This document shows, in pieces, positions 33,968 through 44,866 of a stretch of DNA of 64,000 bases (the first letter of the stretch is position 1; each line of letters opens with the position of its first letter). The notes under the pieces were generated by a model, which was given only the letters and a program-made list of their open reading frames with translations, ran no database searches and was not told where the DNA came from. This DNA is from Asterias rubens. Taxonomy: Eukaryota; Echinodermata; Asteroidea; Forcipulatida; Asteriidae. The translations under genes were made by a program, and so were the position numbers. The stretch is taken from NCBI RefSeq assembly GCF_902459465.1, contig NC_047070.1:5754554-5818553 (forward strand). Direction: 5' to 3'.

Positions 33968-34346
33968 AGAGGCACTGGACACAACTTGGTTATTATTCAA
34001 AATAATTGTTAGCACCAAAACTTACTTGGTAACTTTCAATGGGAAGCTGTTGCTAGAATGACACATTGTGAGAAACGGCTCCTTCTGAAATTGTAGTTTT
34101 TGAGAAAGAAGTAAATTCTCATTCAAATATTTGATTGATATCGAGACCTCAGCTGATGAGGTCTAAAATTCAAGCATCTGAAAGCACACAACTTGTGCGA
34201 CAATGGTGTGTTTTCTTCCATTATTATCTCACAACTTCGACGACCAGTTGAGTTCAAATTTTCACAGGTTTGCTATTTTATGCATATGTTGAGATACAAC
34301 AAGAAGAATGGTCTTTGACATTAAATAAATGTGTCAGATGCCTTGA
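33968..34346 (-). mobile_element. MITE-A copy, nearly full length
   Basis: Starts AGAGGCACTGGACACAACTT and retains GAGAAACGGCTCCTTCTGAA, the GAGACCTCAGCTGATGAGGTC hairpin in short form and CAATGGTGTGTTTTCTTCC. The right end is decayed (GTGTCAGATGCCTTGAA). Confidence 0.8.
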
Positions 34347-35989
34347 ACTGTTTTTTTTTGTTTATTGCCCGTGTTGCGAACATTAATTGTTACATAAATA
34401 TTTACGTAAATTGTCATGACTCGTGCCATAACAAGCAATTAAAACGCAAGTATATAATGTCAATGTCCCTTCAATGTCAACATAGTATCCGAATGTCACT
34501 TTGAATGTCAGCATCAACATGCTTGCAGCGTAGGTACATTGTACCTTGCTAAATTGCTGCTGTATTTTACGGTGCATGCAAAACCAACCTCAATGAACTC
34601 ATGAGCAGCATGCAATCGCTCACTTCTTGACTGTGCGAGAAGTGAGCCGCCAACGGCAGCAAACTGTTCCATGCAGATTAATCTAATAACAGACGTTCAT
34701 CACGGTACAGTTTAATGCCTGATGTCTGGTCTCCTATTCAAGTAGCGTTAAGCAAACAGAGGCTAAATATATTACAAATAGTCTGACCCAATAAACTCAG
34801 TGTCCATGATTGCTACTGGGGCTTTACGGGGGCACCATGGCCTCCATTGCCTCGTTGCCCAATGAAGTATCAGGCCTGACATTGCAATCACTTCGACAGT
34901 GGCAATTTGGATGTACATACAAAAAATGCAATCCGGTGAATGGCTAGTGACGTCATAGTACTTGTATACTTTATGACATTTGGACTAAGATACCCGCTAT
35001 ACTAACTGCCCTATACCAGGCGTGGTACATTGCCGGGGGTTGTACATACCTGTCCAGATATTATCATCTATCCATTTTTATCTTTATCTCTCGTTAAATA
35101 TTAGATATGACTGTATAAGTATGTATGCCTACAGGCCCAGCTGACTGGGTGACTGGTGTTCACGACGTCTGTTTCATGACTGTAAAACAAGTTTAGTTCA
35201 TGATGAGTGTCATTAAAGCTAGAATAAAGCTAGAGTTATCAAACTTGACATTATTTTCGCTGCGATACGTCCGTGACGACTGTTCGCGTCTGGATTGGTT
35301 ATAAAGTGATGATGTCATCTGGCAACACAGAACACTCTTTCGCGTTCATGTATATTTGTTTTGCTCACATACTGCGCAGCTAAGCCTCCCAACTATATTT
35401 TGTTTTATTCGATTGAACCAAAGAATTACTGCAACAATTTGAAGCTGCTTATGATGGTTCTGTAGACACTTGTCCAACTAAACAGTGACATTGAATCAGG
35501 AACAAACTGGAAACGAATCGTCGTCCGATCCCGGGGGCTAAAGACATATAAACATTCAGTTCGCCAAAAAAAAAAAAAAAAAAAAGCAAGAAAAATCAAC
35601 CAGAATTCTTAAATGCCGCTTAACACTCAGCAGAAGATGTTTGGGCCGTGATCCGTATGGAGGTACATCTCACTGTCAGAATGTTCACCATAAATTAGCA
35701 AAGGCCCTGGGGAAATCAGTTTTTTTTTCCCGTAACAAAAATGGTGCTATAGTTTTTGAGAAACGAGTTAAACAATGTCACGAAAATACGTTATACATGG
35801 TTAAATGATTGTTGTCTCCTGAGACGAAAATTATTTCGTGACTTGTTTCACTAGTTTCTGAAAAAACCTAAAGCATCTCAGCAAGTAATATTTTAATGGA
35901 AGCGTTCTACCATCATTATCTTCAAAATGTGTGAGTTTAAAGTAAAAGAAAATGTAGACATTGCGTTTTGTGTACTGCAAAAAGTACCC
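34347..35989. other. Intergenic, no gene seen
   Basis: 1.6 kb with no supported gene. A poly-A tract lies at 35566-35585. The TGATGATGTCATC motif near 35307 resembles a CRE but stands alone. Confidence 0.4.
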
Positions 35990-36175
35990 AGACCCTTTTA
36001 GCAAAAAAGACTGCTTGACAAAAACGTCTTTGCTAAGCGAAAAATGAGTGTCGCACTAGTCACATCAATGTTAACTTAATGCGATTTTGTCTGGTAACTA
36101 GCTGTTTCTGCCAAGCAGTACTTCTATGTGCTTAGCAAGTTGTTTTGCTTATGAAATTGGGCCCAGTCAAAATGT
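35990..36175 (+). mobile_element. Element F fragment
   Basis: AGCAAAAAAGACTGCTTG, GTCTGGTAACTAGCTG, TATGTGCTTAGCAAG and the terminus GCTTATGAAATTGGGCCC are element F landmarks. The left terminus is only weakly preserved. Confidence 0.65.
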
Positions 36176-36407
36176 TCCCCTGAAATACAACGGAAAATTA
36201 CCGAACACTTTGATCTGTCAATCTTAACATGTCTATCATTTTGCACATAATCTCATTAAAAAATATATATAAGCCGAGGCGCAGGTCAGCCCAAAAGATC
36301 GATAAGTGTATCCTCAAGAGATCAAAAACGCAAAGATTGTCCGTTTATGCACGTATGTTCTGATCATAGAGCATTTGACTAGAGCGCTACCACCCCGTTA
36401 TACTCGC

Positions 36408-36525
36408 ACTAAGTTCAATATATATAGCTCTATGGTTCTGATGTTTCATCTATCAATCATGACACTAAGTTCAATATATATAGCTCTGATTCTGATGTTT
36501 CATCTATCAATCATGACACTTGCTA
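36408..36525 (+). repeat. 56-bp tandem duplication
   Basis: CACTAAGTTCAATATATATA GCTCT followed by TCTGATGTTTCATCTATCAA TCATGA occurs twice in direct succession, nearly identical. The first copy has an extra ATGGT. This is a young duplication. Confidence 0.9.
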
Positions 36526-37830
36526 CTCTCACGATCACGTAACGCATCGGTCCGATGGGAATTTATACTGATCCAAAAACAAACACAGTTTCACTTTGTA
36601 TATCTTAAAACCGCTTAATGACTAAAATGCTACTGAAGCTACTCCTCGTATCAGTCACTGTACTATGTACAAGGGTGAATTGAGCGACTGTTGGTGTCTG
36701 TATCTCGATATATTATGCAGTCTGAAAATACTGGAGTATGTAAAAATGCAATAAGCTGAGATCACTGCAGCCTAGCCTGAACAACTGACGTAACTCTTTG
36801 AGGCTTGTGAGTAACGCTGGAGACCTGCCTCCAAAATCGAAGTGTAGATTGACCTTTGACCTCAGCCACATCACATGGAGATACGTAGTCAAATTATATT
36901 GCGGACGTGACAGCAATGACTGTTTTCACAGCTATGTCACTGCCCTTTGTATCCAATGGAATCACTGGATCTATGGATCCCCTGTCTTTATCCTTGCAGA
37001 TAAAGACAGGGTCAACCAAGAGAGGGCGCAAAGACTGCATTCTAACAGGGGGGTTATGTTTGTTTTATGTACACTACGCCAGTCTCGTAGTGCTTTTCAA
37101 TGGGGAATTTTATTTCTCTAAATCGATTCAAAAGAGGCAATTCTTTAACAAAAATCAGGTCAATTTTTGAGGATGGCAAATCTGATGTGGAAAACTAATT
37201 TCCTCCGGTTGCTCAGAAGCGCGGAGTACAACCACAAAATGTAATCCCATAACTGTTTTCTGTTTAACGTCAACCAACATATTTAAAAGTCGTTGTTTTT
37301 TATGGATTGTTGAAAATTGTTTAATATTTTTCCCGTGAGGTTGTTTACTTTGTTGAGCCTCGAACATTTGGAGTGCACTGGCTCTTTAAAAAGAGACGAT
37401 ATGTTGCTAAAAAGTCTAGGGTTATTAATCTTTCAAGTTGGAGTCTGCGCAAGTAAAGTCGTTCAGAGGTGTTTTTCATTTTGGATGAACTTTAGCTCAA
37501 AAGCGCAGCAGCTAATATACAAACAAATATTGAAACCACAAATTTGCTTAGTTGTTAGATTGTTGTTCAATAGACTGGAAGACTGTAAGTATTGTTTGAG
37601 TATTTTTGAGTTATTAACATTTATAATTAACATTGGTGGTGCATTTGACCGGCGTGGTTTACCCAACCCCTCTCCGAAACGTCAAAGCAATTACAATGCC
37701 TCAATATATCATATCTATAACAATTCGAAACAGAAATCCATTGAAGGTGACAGAATGGAAAACATATCAGTTGGCTAACAGGTGCTCTTTAAACATCATT
37801 GTTCTGCATGACTTATAGGCCCCTCTGCCT
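36526..37830. other. Intergenic, no supported gene; longest orphan frame
   Basis: A 153-codon open frame at 37317-37778 (+) is the longest in the window outside the receptors and low-complexity repeats. It has no recognisable domain or clear signal peptide, and another frame on the opposite strand overlaps it. I do not call it a gene, but it is the first place to look in RNA data. Confidence 0.3.
36980..37011. repeat. 13-bp-stem perfect hairpin
   Basis: CCCTGTCTTTATC and GATAAAGACAGGG pair perfectly across a 6-base loop (CTTGCA). No T-run or gene end is near, so its role is unknown. Confidence 0.75.
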
Positions 37831-38211
37831 TTAAAGGGAAGGTACACGTTTGGTAATTACTCAAAATAAATATGAACTTAAAAACTGACTTGGTAACAAG
37901 CATTGGAGAGCTGTTGGTAGTATAAAACCTTGTAGGAAACGACTCCCTCTGAAGTAACGTAGTTTTTGAGAAAGAGTTAATTTCTCACTAAAATAATATT
38001 AAAGAATTCTAGCTAGAAGTCTTTTACTCTTATCTGAAAGCACACAAATTCGCCCAACAAGGGTGTTTTTTTTTCATCAGTTTCTTGCAACTGCGATGGC
38101 CAATTGAGCCCAAATTTTCACAGGCTTGTTATTTTATTCTTTTGATGGGATATACCAAGTGAGAACACTGATCTTTGACAATTACCAAACGTGTACTGAC
38201 AGTACTTTTAA
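37831..38211 (-). mobile_element. MITE-B copy, full length
   Basis: Starts TTAAAGGGAAGGTACACGTT and ends ACCAAACGTGTACTGACAGT ACTTTTAA, flanked by TTAA. The interior has GCATTGGAGAGCTG, CGACTCCCTCTGAAGT and CTAGCTAGAAGTC, the B-type centre. Confidence 0.85.
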
Positions 38212-38414
38212 GTTGAAAGTGAATTCAAAATTAATCAAGACAAGCCAATACAACAGAAAAAAGAAGAAAAATAAATGCCGTTGAGATGACATAATCGACA
38301 ACATTATGTCAGTCAGCTGGGTATGTTCTTTACAATAATATTGTAGGCCTATATTGCGATTCATAAAAATCATCAACAAATAAAATTGGAAAGATGCAAT
38401 TGATACAAAAACAA

Positions 38415-38640
38415 AGATAAATACTGGATATCGGAGCAGGTGGTTTTTCTTTGGCATTTAAATCGTGTACCATCAGTTCTGCTAATACTCTACACTCAAT
38501 GACATGACATTACGACGACTCGTCCAACATGTCAACTGCTTTTCTGATATCTAATGGCATGACAATTCAGACGACTCGTTACAAAGCCTCGTCTATTAAT
38601 ACCCGTTCTCCAATCAAATTACAAGATTCATTCCTGACGT
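38415..38640 (+). repeat. GACGACTCGTC repeat family, short locus
   Basis: GGATATCGGAGCAGGTGG is followed by ACGACGACTCGTCCAACATG and AGACGACTCGTTACAAAGCC, with AATGACATGACA-type spacers. The same lead-in and motif occur, more extensively, at 42030. Confidence 0.65.
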
Positions 38641-39459
38641 TTCGATCAGTGAGAATGTCTCAATGAGATTGTTCTCATCGGTATGTATGACCACCGCCAT
38701 CCAACTCAAAGTGCCCCTATTTAATAAATCACCGGATACCGAACTACGTTACGCAGGAGACCGATTTATTTTGACACTCCCCGGTCGCCGTCCCGGGACT
38801 GCACTACTATAATGGTCTTTGCCATCGCGTGTTTCCTAGCGGAAGATAAATGTGTCCGTTGCACGTACAACTACGCCGACTGACGAGCAAGAAACTTATC
38901 ACATCGAATTAATTTACTGAAACATTTACCATGCGCGAAATCCGTGGGGATGGAGTTGGGACAGGGGGCCAAGGATGACATATATTATAAATTAACAAAT
39001 TTATATAAAATATTAATGTGCCATATAGAACATGTTTGTAGTTGCTGAAGTTGAATAAACGGAGTCAAAAACCTCCACTCAAAAGATGAAAACAAACCTA
39101 ATGAAGACATTTTGTAAAGCGCCTAATGCAAAAGCCTCTAAGCGCATAAAGAGAACGATAAAAATACAATGAGTAAAACATACAATTAAAATTATGCATG
39201 TTACAAATAAGCAGCTTCAAACAAACAAATGAGTTTTTAACAGAAACTTAGCAATGTAATCAACTAACCTGGCGAATAATATGCACAGGGAGACTATTCC
39301 AAAGAAATAGACGGCGTATAATAAGAAAAGTATATTTGGCCATGGTTGAAAACAATGACTGCTTAATGATCTTTAAGTCCGAGTAGGGAAATAATGGTGA
39401 ATAAGTTCAGATAAATAAGCAGGAGAATCACATGTTTTAGTATGGAGATTTAATTGGTT
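38641..39459. other. Intergenic, no gene seen
   Basis: No supported gene or identified repeat. Confidence 0.4.
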
Positions 39460-39646
39460 ATTGGTGCATCTGAAAGCAAACAAAGTTATTATGCAACAAG
39501 GGTGTTTTTTCCTTTGTATCATTCTCTTGCAAATTCGATGACGAATTGAGCCCAATGTTCACGTATGTTTATTTGATGCCTATGTTGTGATGCACCAAGT
39601 GAGAATACTGGTCGTTGACAATTACCAAAGGTGTCCAGTGCCTTAA
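39460..39646 (-). mobile_element. MITE-A/B right-half fragment
   Basis: GCATCTGAAAGCAAACAAAG, CAACAAGGGTGTTTTTTCC and GGTGTCCAGTGCCTTAA are the outer half of the family. The other half is absent. Confidence 0.7.
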
Positions 39647-39699
39647 CTAGAGGTATGCGGTTAGTAATACGCTATAGTGATACATTTCCTATACCATCG

Positions 39700-39962
39700 A
39701 AATTGCTAGAGAATGATGCAAGAAAAAACGCCCTTGTTGCATTACTTCTGTGTGTTTTCAGATGCATAATAAAAAAGCTTCTTTAGCTGAAGTATTTGAA
39801 TATTTAAGTGAGAAATTACCTATTTCTCAAAAACTGTGATACTTCAGAGGGAGCCGTTTCTCACAATGTTCTTTACTCTTAACAGCTCTCCATTGCTAGC
39901 TAACGAGTAAGTTTGTTATGCTAAATATTGTTTTGAGTGATTACCAATAGTGCCCAGTGCCT
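39700..39962 (+). mobile_element. MITE-A/B fragment
   Basis: CGCCCTTGTTGCATTACTTC, CAGAGGGAGCCGTTTCTCAC and ATAGTGCCCAGTGCCTTAAA are in family order; the left terminus is absent. It abuts the next copy, sharing the TTAAA. Confidence 0.75.
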
Positions 39963-40339
39963 TAAAGGGAAGGTACACTATTGGTAATTGTTAAAGACCA
40001 GTGTTCTCACTTGGTGTATCTCAACATATGCATAAAATAACAAACCTGAGAAAAGTTGAGCTCAATCGTTCATCAGAGTTGCAAGAAAATGATGAAAGAA
40101 ATAACACCCTTGTTGGACGAATTTGTGTGCTTTCAGATAGTAAACAAAACTTCTAGCTAGAAGTCTTTTATTATCTTAGTGAGAAATTACCTCTATTTCA
40201 AAATCTATATCTACTTCAGAGGGAGCCGTTTCTCACAATGTTTTATACTATCAACAGCTCTCCAATTTATCGTTACCCAGTCAGTTTTTAAGCTAACATT
40301 TGTTTTGAGTAATTACCAAACGTGTACCTTCCCTTTAAA
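39963..40339 (+). mobile_element. MITE-B copy, full length
   Basis: TTAAAGGGAAGGTACACTAT to ACGTGTACCTTCCCTTTAA with the AACTTCTAGCTAGAAGTC hairpin in the centre. It lies head to tail with the fragment on its left. Confidence 0.9.
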
Positions 40340-41197
40340 CGCAAACCTCCAGTTAATGTTATTACTACTCATTTAATATCCCTTTCTCACCTACTATGAA
40401 CCTTTAACTTTTGACAAATCCACTTACCCTACTTTTCATATCAGCACACCATCAATTTTAGGTTTGTCCACATTTTTTTTCGATAATTCCATTAAAACCA
40501 CGCTTGTCCTACTCGAGTGGTAAACAGTGTCGCAACACGGTGCAGGGCAAAAGGTATAGATTTTGCGGCTTCGAGTCAAGTCGTTGGGGCATAGTAAGGA
40601 TTCTGTATTATACTCGCCGGCGGGTTTTTATTGATTTTAGCCTAAGTGTTTGTGTTTTGCTCAGAAAACAAAAAGGAAGAAGAAGAAATAGGACGAGGTG
40701 GGATTGTTTAAATGCAGTTGAACTTTTCGGAGCTCAACAAGAGTTTGTCATGATCGTGGCTCGATAGTGAAAAGGATGGCCCAACGACAATACAAATATA
40801 AAACTAGTTGGGGAGATGGCCATAGCTTTGACCCAAGCCAGACCTTCGTAAGAAGCATAAACAACAACAACCAACCAAAACATATCCAATGATAGCGAAG
40901 AAGACGAGCAACGAATTACGGTAAGGCATAAAAAAAAAGGCGGGAACATTATAGCCAATTAAAGTAATTAATTTACAAGCAATGGGGTACAATCCAATAT
41001 TAAGAGGGGGACAAATGCGTTATATATTTTAATAAATCAATCTGGGAGAAATTTTAAATGCCATATGTAGTGGACTTCTCGTAAAATTCTATATCAAATT
41101 AACTTAATACAATAGTATAAATTATTGTAATTATATTATTGGTATTATTATTAATGTTAATTTTGTTACTAAGCAACGCTGGAGAAGCACTGTCCTC
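40340..41197. other. Intergenic, no gene seen
   Basis: An 87-codon frame at 40504-40767 (+) and overlapping frames on the minus strand have no recognised domain. Confidence 0.35.
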
Positions 41198-41275
41198 GTT
41201 GCGTTCCCGAGTTCTTTTCAATATAGTTTACTACTCAGACGGGATTACAACCCACGACCCTTGCAACCTGAAACC
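41198..41275 (-). mobile_element. tRNA-derived SINE fragment
   Basis: On the minus strand: GGTTGCAAGGGTCGTGGGTT, then GTAATCCCGTCTGAGTAG and a GAACTCGGGAAC motif. This is the same family as 827 and 6600, with a decayed B box. Confidence 0.55.
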
Positions 41276-42025
41276 ATCCTTTTCCAGATAATTTCAAGTC
41301 AACATTGGTAACTTGTCCCCTCCACTCAGATAAAAGGTCAATGCATGCATGATTCAACACCATAATGCGACTACAAGAAATATTGAGCGGTCAAAATCAA
41401 GACATCAACTTGAAATATCATCGTTTATATGATCTGGATCGAAGGGACACAAGGGGGTCGGGTTGAGTGGAGATCGTAGAAGCTTGTACGACACCTCTGT
41501 TTAACGGTAATAAATTAGCCTAAATATGATTGCGAAGGATTATCATAGAATCATACGTAATTTCCTAGTAGGGAACAATCCTAAACATGAAAAGTGGGTC
41601 ATTATACTGATCGAACATTTCATATTTTTAAGATGGGGAAATGTTGAGGACGCAGGCGCAAGTTCAGCTGTGCTCAATTAATTTGCTTTGTTCAAATATT
41701 TGTTTTATTTACCCAGTGAGTTTTCTTTGTGCTAGCTGTATTACTTCATAACAAAATTTTCAAAAGAATTGTTTTCTCTTGGTTTTCCTCTGTTCATTGT
41801 CATTAATTGTTTGGTAACTTGAGGTGCTTGTTCTAGTTTGTGTGTGTGTTTTGGTTTGGGTGGATATAATTTATTAGATGCCAGTGCTTAAAATAGTTTC
41901 GTCTTTCCTGGAAAGGTAAAATAGCGTAGCCAAAAAAAAAGGATCACTCTCTAAAAGAAGATTAAATAATATGGATTTTACAAAACCAGTTCATTTTACA
42001 ATAACAAAATATTGGGCAAGAGGAA
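41276..42025. other. Intergenic, no gene seen
   Basis: No supported gene or identified repeat. Confidence 0.4.
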
Positions 42026-42800
42026 ATTAGAGCTGGATATTGGAGCAGGTGGATATTCTTCGGCAATCGGTCATCATCTGCTGACTCGACACCCATGGAC
42101 ATTACAAGTAGGACGACTCGTCCCTAAACCTCAACTGCTTACTCATACATAATGACATGAAATATCAGACGACTTGTCCAAGCCCGTTCCCCTATATATA
42201 TATATGATATAACAATTAGGACGACTCGTCCCTCTTATGCCATGGGAATTCATACGACTCGTCAAAAACCTCGTCAAATAGAACCAGTTCCCCCTTTCAA
42301 ATGACAATTAGGACGGCTCGTCCAAAACCTGAATTTCTTACTCGAGACACCCAATGCCATGAAAAGTAGGATGACTTGTCCCAAACTTCATATTCTTAAC
42401 CGATACATAATGCTTCGACAATGGCGACTCGTCCCAAATTTCAACTTTACTCGACACTTACCCGATACCCAGTGATATAAAGCTTAAAACAACTCGTCCA
42501 GAAAGCTTATATGCATATACCCAATAGACTTTTATATCGCAACGTCACAGCCCGAGTTTTTGCCGAATGAGGTTTGAAGACTATGGAAAGCCATGAACAA
42601 AGCAAATTGTTACGGCATTTAGCAATAAACGCAAAATTTAAAAATTGTGTTGAATTTTGATCGGAAAAAAAAGCAAGCAATCAGGTTGACAGATTGCGAA
42701 AAAATGTTGGATTTAGTGAGAATATTAGGATGACTTAACCTTAAAATGCTTACCCGAAAGCCAATAAATACATTCAAATAGGATGACTGATAAGTGTATC
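42026..42800 (+). repeat. GACGACTCGTC degenerate tandem array
   Basis: At least eight copies of (A)GGACGACTCGTCC or near variants lie at about 42112, 42170, 42219, 42254, 42311, 42369, 42423 and 42488, spaced 35-65 bp. The spacers contain CCTCAACTGCTTACTCGA and AATGACATGA-like motifs. GGATATTGGAGCAGGTGG leads in at 42034. GGATGACT relics continue to 42790. The core is a near-palindrome. Confidence 0.75.
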
Positions 42801-44209
42801 TGCAGTGTCACTTCTTTAATTTTTTTACAAATGTTTTGCCACATCCCTAATTGCTATATAATTGTGGGGGTTTTTTTTCATTCTAAAGTGCGGTTTGGGA
42901 GTTCACAATATTTCTTTCCTTTTGCGATTTTAATGTTTTTGTTTTTTTAATATTCATAAAAATATATGTTTTAATATTCATAATAGGTTTCGGCAATATT
43001 ATTTTTAATATGTCAAACTGTAAACAATTAAATTAATCTCAATAATCGTCCCGACCGCTTTGATATTTTATTAAAACCGACTAACTTATTAATTTTTTAA
43101 TTTGATTTGTTTTAACTTATTAGTAGAACTTGAAGCGTTGCTTTGTATTAACTTTTTGCTTTATACTATTAGTTTTTTGGCAGCAAACAGTTTCATCGAT
43201 TTAACAAATGTATCGCTTTTTAAAATGAAAGTTTGCCCCAAACAAGGCTAAAACCCACTGTTGGTAAGGAGATACAAGAGGAAATATTTTTAAGGTAAAA
43301 AAAAAAAAAACTCGCAATCCTCCTAAAACAGTCTAGATTGTCCTACGTATAAGGAAACATGCCCAAGGCAAGGAGTACGAACAGTTTATTAGTAACTCCC
43401 CTGTCAACCATTCTTTCCTTCAAAAAGTCACACTATTTTACCCGAGAAAATGGCACCACAACTTTCTCTAAATCATTGCTACGAAAAAAAAGGCCTCATG
43501 CTACGCTATAAATGCACTGACTCTCATCAAGTACAACATAGTGTAATGAACTACAAAACAATTATAGTTACACAACTATTAATAAGCACAATGACCATTA
43601 ATTATTATAAATTTGAATGACATAAAAGAAAAAAAGGTACTCACAAGTTAATTCTCTGTATCTTTTTGTCGACAGCGTCCAATGTTATGCCTTGCACCCA
43701 CCGACGCCATTTTGTTCAATGAAACACCATAACTATAATACTAGGCCAAACACGAGTATCGACTGCTCTCGTGGCACGCAAGGAATGTTAAACATTTGTC
43801 CTCAAAGGATTGACTTCATTGTGTAATACTCGCCTAAAAAACACCTGTTAGTTATAGAAAAACTTGACACTAAAATCCAGCAAGGTGAACAAAAGCCCTC
43901 AAACATTGGGTAGTGACCGGGCAGCACGACGCTCAACAGTGTCAGGGAATCAGATCCTATACAAAACACAATATTGTTTTCGCTGGTGACATTGGCCCAA
44001 TTTCAACAAGCTGCTTAAAGCAAAGTAAACATTTGTTGTTGCTGAACCAATCAGTTTATTTAAACTCTATGAAAATATAGTTGTTTACAATAAAACTAAA
44101 CCTGATGTGTGATTTCATTTGGCCACGTTTTTTGAGATGTAGCCGAATCAATCCGGAGCGATTATGTCCACACCTGGAAACAAACCGTGGTTTGACTACA
44201 CAATCTGTG
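42801..44209. other. Intergenic, no gene seen
   Basis: Very AT-rich with several poly-T and poly-A runs (e.g. 42871, 43297). GGCCCAATTTCAACAAGCTG near 43994 is an element F end fragment. No gene is supported. Confidence 0.4.
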
Positions 44210-44349
44210 AAGCGTTACTATCTGAAAAACTGATATATATTTTTCTATAACCACATTACTTTAAAGTGGAGTGTTTCTCAAAACGCTTTTTCGATTGTTT
44301 TTAAATTAATTTTAAGAGTAGTTATTAAAACGTAAACCTTCCCTTTAAA
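44210..44349 (+). mobile_element. MITE-B right-half fragment
   Basis: A decayed interior (ACATTACTTTAAAGTGGAGT GTTTCTC) leads to the B terminus AAACGTAAACCTTCCCTTTA AA. Confidence 0.55.
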
Positions 44350-44359
44350 ACGATTATGC

Positions 44360-44505
44360 TAAGCAAAACATTTGCAGGATACCAATCACTTCGTCCCTGT
44401 GGTATGGTATTATGACTGGCAACTTAATAATATGGTAAGCATGTCAGTTTAGTTGTGCTCAGCTGCTTCGTGTGCTTAAGCAGCTCAGTGAAATTGGGCC
44501 CAGAT
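44360..44505 (+). mobile_element. Element F right-half fragment
   Basis: GGATACCAATCACTTCG, ATGACTGGCAACTTAATAAT and the terminus CAGCTCAGTGAAATTGGGCC CAG mark an element F copy lacking its left end. Confidence 0.65.
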
Positions 44506-44547
44506 GACCATTGCCCGAAGCCGACATCTCGGACACGCCCCGAGACT

Positions 44548-44572
44548 GGGGGTGGGGGGGGGGGGGGGGGGG
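44548..44572. repeat. Poly-G tract
   Basis: Five G, one T, then 19 G. Adjacent opposite-strand frames are translations of this run. Confidence 0.9.
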
Positions 44573-44694
44573 CTCGTCAAGGGCACCCCTGCTTTTGTGT
44601 GTATATTTTAAACCCCTTATTTTCCCGTACACAGCCCCGCGTTTCTTTGACAGAGTGGGTGTGGTGCAGCTTCGACCAATTTGAATAACTCTGA

Positions 44695-44866
44695 TCTGGG
44701 CCCAAGCAGATTGCTTAACAATTGCTTGCTTAGCTGACATGAGCAGGACACCAGGCAAAATTGTACACGTGGCATGGTGTTGTGGCTGGTAACCTTATTC
44801 TACAAAGCATGATATTGTTGTGCCTAGATACTTTTAGTTTTTAAGCAGCTCTATGTGATTGGGCAC
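44695..44866 (+). mobile_element. Element F copy, complete
   Basis: GGGCCCAAGCAGATTGCTTA at the left and AAGCAGCTCTATGTGATTGG GC at the right. The interior contains AGGACACCAGGCAAAATTGT and GTGGCTGGTAACCTTATTCT. It is the most complete short copy and was used to define the family. Confidence 0.7.

Noticed and set aside
34800..34930. Short frame beginning ATGGCCTCCATTGCC in a good initiation context
   Set aside because: Stops after fewer than 40 codons with no splice donor or domain; it may be part of an unidentified dispersed repeat.
37317..37778. 153-codon orphan frame
   Set aside because: No recognisable domain, no promoter or splice evidence, AT-rich composition typical of its surroundings. 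Kept only as a place to check with RNA data.
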